From the NCBI GenBank assembly GCA_023459095.1, contig JAEWVQ010000254.1, forward strand, positions 1-5,977: a stretch of 5,977 nt of DNA. The letters run 5' to 3'. The notes beneath the pieces were generated by a model. That model ran no database searches, had not been told where the DNA came from, and was given only the letters and a program-made list of their open reading frames with translations. A program made the translations under genes and the position numbers. Positions 1-4,874 of this stretch are shown here, in pieces (the first letter of the stretch is position 1; each line of letters starts with the position of its first letter). This DNA comes from Pseudomonadota bacterium (GTDB lineage: Bacteria > Pseudomonadota > Gammaproteobacteria > Burkholderiales > Rhodocyclaceae).

Positions 1-896
1 GCCTCGCGCTCGGCGGCCTGGCGCGCCGCGGCCTGCCGGGCGGCGGCCTCGCGCGCGCGCTGCGCCAGGGTTTCGATGAGCTTGGTCAGGCGCTGTTCGT
101 CCTGACGCAAGGCGTTGACTTCGCGCTGCTGATTCTTGAGCTGGGCGGCGAGCACGCTCAGGGCCTGCTGACGCGCGCTCTGCACCGCGGCGAGTTCTGC
201 CTGCTGGCGGCGCTGATCGGCCTCCAGCGCCGCGAGGCGCTCCCGGCGCTGGGCGATGTCGGCGGCCCGGGCGGCCTTTTCGCGCAGATCGGCCCGCAGC
301 GAGTCGATCAGCTCAAGGCGCGCCCGCCCCAGGTGTTCGAGATAATGGGCGTCGCGCGCCAGCTGGTTCGGATCGCGCGCCGACAGCAACGACGCAACGC
401 CGTCACCGGCGCCATACATGTAATGGCGGCGCAGCCACTCGCCGAGTTCGCCCTGGCGCAGGCCGATGCGGACCTCGACGTCGCGCTGCTCGGTTTCGAG
501 CAAGGACAGCTTCTTCTCCACGTCGGCGCGCTCAGCCGCGAGTCGGCGTACCGCACGCTCGACGCGCGACACCGCACGTTCGGCGTCGGCGAGTGCATTG
601 GCCGCGCCCGAGTGCGAGGCCTCGGTCTGCGCCATGTCCTTCTGCAGTTCGCGGATGCGGCGCTTGAGATCGTCGAGATCGGAACGCTTGTCGACGATCT
701 CCTCCTGCTGCGCGACCGCCATCCTGGGCGACACGGCACCGGCGAGCGCGCACAGCACCGCGACCACCCCCAGCGCCCGCGCCGCAACACCCTGACGGCG
801 CCGGACCACCAGCCCGCCAGGTCCAAGCGCACGCCGCGCCGCCCGCTCCACGAACAGGGAGGGCGTCCCGGCGGACGAGCTTGCGGGCGCGCTCAT
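1..896 (-). CDS. envC: Murein hydrolase activator EnvC, N-terminal part (runs off left edge)
   Basis: About 298 N-terminal residues of an EnvC-type periplasmic protein; the stop and the LytM/M23 domain lie beyond position 1. EnvC activates periplasmic amidases that split septal peptidoglycan at division. From the ATG at 896, residues about 31-62 look like a Sec signal peptide: an Arg-rich stretch (VRRRQ), a hydrophobic core (ALGVVAVLCALAGA) and probable cleavage after AVA, before QQEE. Residues about 63-150 and 195-298 are long charged, Ala/Glu/Arg/Gln-rich coiled coils. Between them lies the segment typical of EnvC (HYMYGAGDGVASLLSARDP, then NQLARDAHYLEHLGRAR, about 159-192). The start is uncertain: the ATG at 896 adds about 30 residues before the signal peptide, while an in-frame GTG at 809 would begin directly at it; neither has a good Shine-Dalgarno sequence. 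It starts 31 bases after gpmA, so co-transcription is likely. Family call is firm; the activator role assumes a degenerate LytM domain that is not visible here. Confidence 0.92.
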   Translation of the reverse strand, partial: MSAPASSSAGTPSLFVERAARRALGPGGLVVRRRQGVAARALGVVAVLCALAGAVSPRMAVAQQEEIVDKRSDLDDLKRRIRELQKDMAQTEASHSGAANALADAERAVSRVERAVRRLAAERADVEKKLSLLETEQRDVEVRIGLRQGELGEWLRRHYMYGAGDGVASLLSARDPNQLARDAHYLEHLGRARLELIDSLRADLREKAARAADIAQRRERLAALEADQRRQQAELAAVQSARQQALSVLAAQLKNQQREVNALRQDEQRLTKLIETLAQRAREAAARQAAARQAAERE

Positions 897-927
897 CGGC
901 GGCGGAGCGGCGGGCGGACGCAGGCGC

Positions 928-1677
928 TCAGGCCTTGGCCTTGCCCTGCCCGGCAACCGCGGCCTGCGCGGCGCGGATGGTGTCCTCGTCGGCCAGGTAA
1001 TAGCTCTTGATCGGCTTCAGATCGGCGTCGAGTTCGTACACCAGCGGCTGCGCGGTCGGGATGTTGAGGGCGACGATGGCGTCATCGGAGATGCCGTCGA
1101 GGTACTTGATGAGCGCGCGCAGGCTGTTGCCGTGTGCGGCCACCAGCACCCGGCGCCCGGCGAGGATCTGCGGCACGATCACCGTTTCCCAGTACGGGAC
1201 GACGCGGGCCACCGTGTCCTTGAGGCATTCGGTGCGCGGAAAACGCGCATGTGGCAGGCCGGCGTAGCGCGGATCGTCGACGGCGAGGCGCGGATCGCCC
1301 TCCGGCAGCGGCTGCGGCGGGGTATCGTAAGAGCGGCGCCACACCAGCACCTGCTCGTCGCCGTACTGGGCGGCGGTTTCAGCCTTGTTCAGGCCCTGCA
1401 GCGCGCCGTAATGGCGCTCGTTCAGGCGCCACGAATGTTCGACCGGCAGCCACAGCGAGTCGAGTTCCTCGAGCACGATGTTGAGCGTCTTGTTGGCACG
1501 CTTGAGCACCGAGGTATACGCCAGATCGAAGCCGTAGCCTTCGCGCTTCAGCAACTGCCCGGCCGCGTGCGCCTCGGCAACGCCCTGCTCGGTCAGGTCC
1601 ACGTCGGTCCAGCCGGTGAAGCGGTTTTCCTTGTTCCAGGTCGATTCGCCGTGGCGAAGAAGAACGATCTTGTACAT
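928..1677 (-). CDS. gpmA: 2,3-bisphosphoglycerate-dependent phosphoglycerate mutase GpmA
   Basis: Cytoplasmic glycolytic and gluconeogenic enzyme that interconverts 3- and 2-phosphoglycerate through a phosphohistidine. The 249 residues match the usual length (about 250). The sequence opens MYKIVLLRHGES, giving the RHG motif with the phosphorylated His at residue 9. Other expected catalytic positions are present: Arg60 (LKRANKT), Glu87 (LNERHYGAL) and His182 (VAAHGNSLRAL). The FTGWTDVDLTEQG segment (20-32) is also typical. The frame stays open upstream to 1869, but the added residues are Arg/Ser-rich with no family resemblance, so the ATG at 1677 is chosen. Its ribosome binding site is weak (GGGA about 12 bases upstream). 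The short Ala/Lys/Gly-rich C-terminal tail is ordinary. The gene diverges from the ArsR gene and its leader carries a strong hairpin at 1725-1747. envC follows. In E. coli the mutase beside envC is the unrelated cofactor-independent GpmM. Confidence 0.97.
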   Translation of the reverse strand: MYKIVLLRHGESTWNKENRFTGWTDVDLTEQGVAEAHAAGQLLKREGYGFDLAYTSVLKRANKTLNIVLEELDSLWLPVEHSWRLNERHYGALQGLNKAETAAQYGDEQVLVWRRSYDTPPQPLPEGDPRLAVDDPRYAGLPHARFPRTECLKDTVARVVPYWETVIVPQILAGRRVLVAAHGNSLRALIKYLDGISDDAIVALNIPTAQPLVYELDADLKPIKSYYLADEDTIRAAQAAVAGQGKAKA

Positions 1678-1724
1678 TGTGGAGTCGAAATCCCGTTGTG
1701 ATTGAAGCGCAGCGGCGCGGAAAA

Positions 1725-1747
1725 CGGTCCGTCCACGGGACGAACCG
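1725..1747 (-). terminator. Hairpin plus TTTT in the gpmA leader; candidate attenuator or weak terminator
   Basis: Read on the minus strand, CGGTTCGTCC and GGACGGACCG form a 10-pair stem with one G-U wobble around a CGT loop, followed at once by TTTT (1724-1721). It lies 47 bases before the gpmA ATG and just downstream of the AT-rich island that could hold the gpmA promoter. The shape is that of an intrinsic terminator, though the U-run is short. It could instead be a protein-binding inverted repeat for the divergent region. Seen directly in the sequence; function is inferred. Confidence 0.4.
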
Positions 1748-1764
1748 AGCAAGACCGCAGCCCG

Positions 1765-1779
1765 ATATTTTATACTAAG
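1765..1779. promoter_or_regulatory. AT-rich island with overlapping -10-like hexamers, divergent promoter candidate
   Basis: In otherwise GC-rich DNA, these 15 bases are almost all A/T. The plus strand has TATACT (1771-1776), five of six matches to a sigma-70 -10 box, which would start transcription about 20 bases before the ArsR gene. The minus strand has TATAAA (1774-1769), also five of six, which would serve gpmA. No convincing -35 box is visible at 16-18 bases on either strand, so one or both may be weak, activator-dependent or not used. Confidence 0.4.
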
Positions 1780-1783
1780 CCTT

Positions 1784-1791
1784 TTGCGCAA
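1784..1791. promoter_or_regulatory. Perfect 8-bp palindrome TTGCGCAA before the ArsR gene, possible operator
   Basis: TTGCGCAA lies 12 bases before the GTG start of the ArsR gene and just downstream of the TATACT hexamer, where a repressor site would cover the transcription start. Many ArsR-family repressors bind their own promoter at an inverted repeat. The half-sites here are short, so this is only a candidate. Confidence 0.25.
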
Positions 1792-1802
1792 CCGGCCTCC
1801 CC

Positions 1803-2132
1803 GTGAACAAAGAAGACATCTTCGAGTTGATCGACAAGCACGAGCACATCGAGACCGCCGCTCGCGCACTCAAGGCCATCGCCCACCCGTTGCGCCTCAA
1901 GATTCTGTGCGTGCTCGGCGAAGGCGAGGTCTGCGTGCAGGACATCGTCGAGGCGGTCGGCACGTCGCAGAGCAACATCTCGCAGCACCTCGCGATTCTG
2001 CGCGACAAGGGCGTGCTGCAGACCCGCAAGGACGCCAACCGCGTGTTCTACCGTGTCGGCGACCAGCGCACGCTGCAGCTCATCGTGCTGATGCGCGAGG
2101 TGTTCTGCGGCGTCCCGCCGGCCAACGGTTGA
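1803..2132 (+). CDS. ArsR/SmtB-family winged-helix regulator with a BigR/SqrR-like cysteine pair
   Basis: Dimeric DNA-binding regulator of 109 residues, the usual ArsR size. Residues 18-40 (AARALKAIAHPLRLKILCVL) are the characteristic early helices. Residues 43-72 form the helix-turn-helix, with SQSNISQHLAILRDKG as recognition helix, and residues 71-86 the wing (TRKDANRVFYRVGD). There are three cysteines: Cys36, Cys44 and Cys102. Cys36 (ILCVL) and Cys102 (REVFC) are 66 residues apart, as in the thiol-sensing pair of BigR, SqrR and HlyU. Cys44 sits where the ArsR metal motif ELCVCDL has its first Cys, but the second is Gln46, so classical arsenic sensing is unlikely. It starts at GTG without a clear Shine-Dalgarno sequence. 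Being first before a rhodanese and a glutaredoxin suggests control of that cluster and of itself. The family is certain; a persulfide or redox signal is inference, and a metal or other signal remains possible. Confidence 0.92.
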   Translation: MNKEDIFELIDKHEHIETAARALKAIAHPLRLKILCVLGEGEVCVQDIVEAVGTSQSNISQHLAILRDKGVLQTRKDANRVFYRVGDQRTLQLIVLMREVFCGVPPANG

Positions 2133-2136
2133 TTCG

Positions 2137-2167
2137 TTCCTTCCCTCCCTTCCCCCTTTCCCTCCTC
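2137..2167 (+). other. 31-base uninterrupted pyrimidine tract between the ArsR and rhodanese genes
   Basis: Every base from 2137 to 2167 on the plus strand is C or T. The inner part (about 2144-2165) is nearly mirror-symmetric around the C-run at 2152-2156, with one extra T on the right arm. It fills most of the gap after the ArsR stop. Such tracts can act as unstructured C-rich RNA for Rho or ribosomal protein S1, or form triplex DNA; which of these applies cannot be told from sequence alone. Confidence 0.6.
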
Positions 2168-2173
2168 ACTACC

Positions 2174-2177
2174 GGAG
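2174..2177 (+). promoter_or_regulatory. Shine-Dalgarno GGAG that decides the rhodanese start
   Basis: GGAG is the only purine-rich ribosome binding site in this pyrimidine-rich gap. It ends one base before the ATG at 2179, too close to serve it, but 10 bases before the in-frame GTG at 2188. This favours the GTG. Confidence 0.55.
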
Positions 2178-2187
2178 CATGCTTTCC

Positions 2188-2604
2188 GTGGAATTCCTGC
2201 AACAAAACTGGCATTGGGCGGCGCTCGCCGTCATCACCGGCAGCTGGCTGCTGTTCGACTTCATCCGCAACCAGGGCGACAAGAGCCTGGTCTCCCCGGT
2301 CGAGGCCACCATGCTGATCAACCGCGAAGACGCGGTGGTGATCGACGTCCGCGATCAGGGCGAATTCACCCAGGGCCACATCCCCAACGCCCGTCACCTT
2401 CCGCTCGGCGACCTGGCGCGGCGCATCGGCGAACTCGAAAAATTCAAGGACCGTCCGCTCGTGCTGTGCTGCGCCAGCGGCGCGCGCTCGGCGAACGCGC
2501 TCGCCCAGCTGAAGAAGGCCGGCTTCGAGAAGCTGTACAACCTGCGCGGCGGCTACTTCGAGTGGGAGAAGGCCGGCCATCCGATCAGCCGCAAGAAGAA
2601 GTGA
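2188..2604 (+). CDS. Membrane-anchored rhodanese-like protein (YibN-like)
   Basis: Single-domain rhodanese, a family that carries sulfane sulfur as a persulfide on an active-site Cys. From the GTG at 2188 it has 138 residues; an ATG at 2179 would add three. Numbering from that ATG, residues about 11-29 (WHWAALAVITGSWLLFDFI) are a membrane segment. The rhodanese fold follows: VVIDVRDQGEFTQGHIPNAR (53-72), then the active loop CASGARS with catalytic Cys98 and Arg103, then LYNLRGGYFEWEKAGHPI. Cys97 directly precedes the catalytic Cys. The basic tail RKKK suggests the domain faces the cytoplasm. The gene sits between an ArsR regulator and grxC; in E. coli the rhodanese-like yibN also precedes grxC-secB. 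Substrate and partner are unknown; sulfur transfer or persulfide handling is inferred from fold and neighbours. Confidence 0.92.
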   Translation: MEFLQQNWHWAALAVITGSWLLFDFIRNQGDKSLVSPVEATMLINREDAVVIDVRDQGEFTQGHIPNARHLPLGDLARRIGELEKFKDRPLVLCCASGARSANALAQLKKAGFEKLYNLRGGYFEWEKAGHPISRKKK

Positions 2605-2607
2605 GGA
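2603..2607 (+). promoter_or_regulatory. Shine-Dalgarno GAGGA for grxC overlapping the rhodanese stop
   Basis: GAGGA includes the last two bases of the rhodanese TGA and ends 10 bases before the grxC ATG. The overlap supports translation of the two genes from one message. Confidence 0.55.
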
Positions 2608-2617
2608 CGCCCGCGCC

Positions 2618-2890
2618 ATGACCCAGCCCGCGATCCGCATGTACGCCACCGCAGTCTGCCCCTACTGCGTACGCGCCGAGCAGCTGCTGCAGCGCAAGGG
2701 CGTCACCGCCATCGACAAGATCCGCATCGACCTCGACCCGGCCCGCCGCGACGAGATGATGAGCCTCACTGGCCGCCGCACGGTTCCGCAAATCTTCATT
2801 GGCGACTACCATGTCGGCGGCTGCGACGACCTCTACGAACTCGACCGCAGCGGCGGCCTCGATCCGCTGCTCGGCGGTCGCGGCGCCTGA
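2618..2890 (+). CDS. grxC: Glutaredoxin 3 (GrxC)
   Basis: Small cytoplasmic thiol-disulfide oxidoreductase that uses glutathione to reduce protein disulfides and mixed disulfides. The 90 residues are a normal bacterial Grx3 length. The thioredoxin fold starts at once (IRMYATAVCPYC), with the dithiol active site CPYC at residues 14-17. The cis-proline loop TVPQIFI (55-61, Pro57) and the glutathione-binding GGCDDLYEL segment (67-75) follow; Cys69 is the extra Cys also known from E. coli Grx3. It starts 13 bases after the rhodanese stop, behind a GAGGA overlapping that stop, so coupling is likely. grxC-secB adjacency is shared with E. coli. Together with the rhodanese and the cysteine-bearing regulator it forms a thiol-chemistry group. 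Confidence 0.96.
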   Translation: MTQPAIRMYATAVCPYCVRAEQLLQRKGVTAIDKIRIDLDPARRDEMMSLTGRRTVPQIFIGDYHVGGCDDLYELDRSGGLDPLLGGRGA

Positions 2891-2947
2891 GCCGGACGCT
2901 GCGACCCTGCCTTCCGAATCTTCATCCACTTTGCACAGGCTTCTGAA

Positions 2948-3409
2948 ATGACCGACAACGCGCAACCCGTCTTCTCGATCGAGAAACTCTACGTCAAGGA
3001 TCTGTCCCTCGAAGTCCCGAACGCGCCGCAGATCTATCTCGAACGCGAAGCGCCCCAGGTCAACGTCCAGTTGCGCACCGAAGGCAACGCCATCGAAGAA
3101 GGCCTGTTCGAAGTCACCCTCACCGTCACCGTCACCGCCACCCTCGGCGAAGACCGCTCGATGTTCCTGGTCGAAGTCGCCCAGGCCGGCGTGTTCCAGA
3201 TCCGCAACATCCCGCAGGGCGACCTCGAGCCGGTGCTGATGATCGGCTGCCCGAACATCCTCTTCCCGTACGCCCGCGAAGCGGTGTCGGACGCCGTCAC
3301 CCGCGCCGGCTTCCAGCCCGTACTGCTCGCCCCGGTGAATTTCGAGGCCATGTATCAAGCCCAGCAGCAGCAGATCGCCCCGCAGGCGGGCGAAGTCCCG
3401 GTTCAGTAA
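2948..3409 (+). CDS. secB: Protein-export chaperone SecB
   Basis: Cytoplasmic tetrameric chaperone that keeps precursor proteins unfolded and passes them to SecA at the Sec translocon. The 153 residues match the family (about 150-160). Diagnostic segments are FSIEKLYVKDLSLEVPNAP (9-27), a beta-rich middle with alternating Val/Thr (54-64), and the hallmark CPNILFPYAREAVSDAV (101-117) followed by LLAPVNFEAMY (126-136). The tail after residue 137 is Gln-rich (QAQQQQIAPQAGEVPVQ) and lacks the acidic, His-containing ending of E. coli SecB. The ATG at 2948 has only a weak upstream AGG. The 57-base gap after grxC is the longest gap within the rhodanese-to-gpsA stretch, and I see no clear promoter in it. 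The next gene, an exported protein, starts 5 bases after the stop. Confidence 0.98.
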   Translation: MTDNAQPVFSIEKLYVKDLSLEVPNAPQIYLEREAPQVNVQLRTEGNAIEEGLFEVTLTVTVTATLGEDRSMFLVEVAQAGVFQIRNIPQGDLEPVLMIGCPNILFPYAREAVSDAVTRAGFQPVLLAPVNFEAMYQAQQQQIAPQAGEVPVQ

Positions 3410-3414
3410 GCCGC

Positions 3415-3861
3415 ATGACCCGCCCGCGCCTTCCGCTCGCGCTCGCGTTCGCCCTCACGGTGGCGGGCGCGCCGGCGCTGGCGATCGAATACCGCTCGGT
3501 GGCCGAACCGGCGATCCTCTACGACACGCCGTCGGACAAGGGCAGCCGCCTGTTCATCATCCAGCCGGGGACGCCGGTCGAGGTCGTGGTCGCGCTCGAC
3601 AAGTGGATCAAGGTCCGCGATCCGGGCGGCGCCCTGACCTGGATCGAGCGCCGCGCGCTCGCCGAACGCCGCACGGTGATCATCACCAGCGCGCGCGCCA
3701 CCGTCCGCCAGCAGGCCAGCGACAGCGCGCCGGCGGTGTTCGAGACGGTCAAGGACGTGGTGCTGGAGCTGTCCGCGCCCCCCGCCGACGGCTGGGTTCG
3801 GGTGCGCCACGGCAGCGGCGCCAGCGGCTACCTCAAAGTCACCGACGTCTGGGGGCTGTGA
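3415..3861 (+). CDS. Exported protein with two SH3-like (bacterial SH3 type 3) repeats
   Basis: A 148-residue protein with a clear Sec signal peptide: basic start (MTRPRLP), hydrophobic core and an Ala-x-Ala site with probable cleavage after residue 23 (APALA, then IEYRS). The mature protein appears to be two SH3-like beta-barrels in tandem. The first is at about 27-83 (AILYDTPSDKGSRLF, KWIKVRDPGGALTWIERR); the second at about 86-148 (ATVRQQASDSAPAVFETV, DGWVRVRHGSGASGYLKV). The pattern of short-lived variable loops, GW/KW-x-KVR strands and a Gly-x-x-Gly-Tyr/Thr-Trp strand is that of SH3_3 domains, which often bind cell wall or other proteins. No catalytic domain is present, so it is a likely periplasmic binding or adaptor protein of unknown partner. 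It is 5 bases from both secB and gpsA, so it is embedded in the operon. Its presence between secB and gpsA differs from E. coli. Confidence 0.85.
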   Translation: MTRPRLPLALAFALTVAGAPALAIEYRSVAEPAILYDTPSDKGSRLFIIQPGTPVEVVVALDKWIKVRDPGGALTWIERRALAERRTVIITSARATVRQQASDSAPAVFETVKDVVLELSAPPADGWVRVRHGSGASGYLKVTDVWGL

Positions 3862-3866
3862 GCCGG

Positions 3867-4850
3867 ATGCGGATTGCAGTCTTCGGCGCCGGCGCCTGGG
3901 GCACGGCGCTCGCCCAGGCCTTTGCCGGCACGCACGACGTGGTGCTGTGGGGGCGCGATCCGGCGCACCTCGACGCACTCGGGCGCGTGCGCGAAAACCG
4001 CCGCTATCTGCCCGGCATCGCGCTCCATGAACGCCTGGGCCTGAACGCCGATTTCGACGCCTGCGCGCGCGGCGCCGATCTGCATCTGGTCGTCACCCCG
4101 CTTGCCGGACTGCGCGACGCCGTGCGCGCCCTGCATCGCCTGCAACCGGGCACGCCGCTGATCTGGGCGTGCAAGGGCCTGGAAGCCGGCAGCGCCCGCC
4201 TGCCACACGAGATCGTCGCCGAGGAGCTCGGCGCCGAAGCGGCCTGCGGCGTGCTCACCGGCCCCAGCTTCGCCGCCGAGGTGGCGCGCGGCCTGCCCGC
4301 GGCGATCACCCTCGCCGCCGCCGATGGCGCCTTCGCCGCGCACTGGGTTGGCGTGCTGCATCAACCGCGCCTGCGGCTCTACGCCAACACCGACCTCGTC
4401 GGCTGCGAAATCGGCGGCGCGATCAAGAACGTCATGGCGATCGCTTCCGGCGTCTCCGATGGGCTGGGCTTCGGCCTCAACGCGCGCGCCGCGCTGATCA
4501 CCCGCGGCCTCGCCGAAATCGCCCGCCTTGCCGGCGCACTCGGCGGTCGCCCCGAAACCCTGATGGGCCTCGCCGGCATGGGCGACCTCATCCTCACCTG
4601 CACCGGCGACCTGTCGCGCAATCGCCGCGTCGGTCTGGCGCTCGCCGAAGGCAAGACCCTCGCCGACATCCTGCGCGATCTCGGCCACGTCGCCGAAGGC
4701 GTATCCACTGCGCGCGAAGTGGTGGCGCTGGCCAACCGCCTCGGCGTGGAGATGCCGATCTGCGCGGCAGTCGACGCCCTGCTCCACCACGGCCTGGTCG
4801 CGCCCGACGCGGTCGAGCGCCTGCTCGCGCGCGAACCCAAGCACGAATAG
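3867..4850 (+). CDS. gpsA: NAD(P)H-dependent glycerol-3-phosphate dehydrogenase GpsA
   Basis: Cytoplasmic enzyme that reduces dihydroxyacetone phosphate to sn-glycerol 3-phosphate, the backbone for phospholipid synthesis. The 327 residues are typical. Residues 1-19 (MRIAVFGAGAWGTALAQAF) form the Rossmann GxGxxG nucleotide site (7-12). Other signatures are WACKGLE with Lys103, LTGPSFAAEVARGLP (130-144), IGGAIKNVMAIASG with catalytic Lys187 (182-195), the GLAGMGDLILTC segment with Asp240 (234-245) and SRNRRVG (250-256). The ATG at 3867 gives the Rossmann motif at the expected distance; the frame extends upstream to 3603, but that part overlaps the SH3-like gene and is Arg/Gly-rich nonsense. It begins 5 bases after the previous stop with no strong ribosome binding site, so translational coupling is likely. 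secB-gpsA adjacency is shared with E. coli, but cysE, which follows there, is absent. It converges with trmL, 24 bases away. Confidence 0.98.
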   Translation: MRIAVFGAGAWGTALAQAFAGTHDVVLWGRDPAHLDALGRVRENRRYLPGIALHERLGLNADFDACARGADLHLVVTPLAGLRDAVRALHRLQPGTPLIWACKGLEAGSARLPHEIVAEELGAEAACGVLTGPSFAAEVARGLPAAITLAAADGAFAAHWVGVLHQPRLRLYANTDLVGCEIGGAIKNVMAIASGVSDGLGFGLNARAALITRGLAEIARLAGALGGRPETLMGLAGMGDLILTCTGDLSRNRRVGLALAEGKTLADILRDLGHVAEGVSTAREVVALANRLGVEMPICAAVDALLHHGLVAPDAVERLLAREPKHE

Positions 4851-4874
4851 CGCGCCAGCTTTTCCCCCGACCTC

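Noticed and set aside
1..60. GC-rich repeat-like stretch at the left edge
   Set aside because: It encodes an Ala/Arg/Glu/Gln-rich coiled coil of EnvC; the apparent repetition follows from amino-acid composition.
308..832. 174-codon minus-strand and 225-codon plus-strand open frames within envC
   Set aside because: The envC frame shows a signal peptide, coiled coils and family-specific segments; these other frames are Arg/Ser- or Arg/Pro-rich shadows.
1678..1869. Upstream extension of the gpmA frame to an alternative start at 1869
   Set aside because: The added 64 residues are Arg/Ser-rich, overlap the ArsR gene on the other strand and precede a perfectly normal GpmA N-terminus.
3113..3142. 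Five consecutive six-base units like GTCACC in secB
   Set aside because: They encode alternating Val/Thr/Leu of a beta strand within a conserved protein; codon preference explains the repetition better than a functional repeat.
2585..3358. 257-codon minus-strand open frame across grxC and secB
   Set aside because: Antisense to two certain genes; the translation is a repetitive Asp/Glu/Val/Ala/Gly mix typical of shadow frames in high-GC DNA.
3828..4844. 338-codon open frame on the minus strand spanning all of gpsA
   Set aside because: It is antisense to an unmistakable gpsA. Its translation is low-complexity Ala/Gly/Asp/Val/Glu-rich with no recognisable domain, as expected from GC-rich codon bias.
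4851..4874. Bidirectional intrinsic terminator between gpsA and trmL
   Set aside because: The short gap has TTTTCCCCC but no stem before it; the nearby GC hairpin at 4879-4901 has no T-run after it on either strand.
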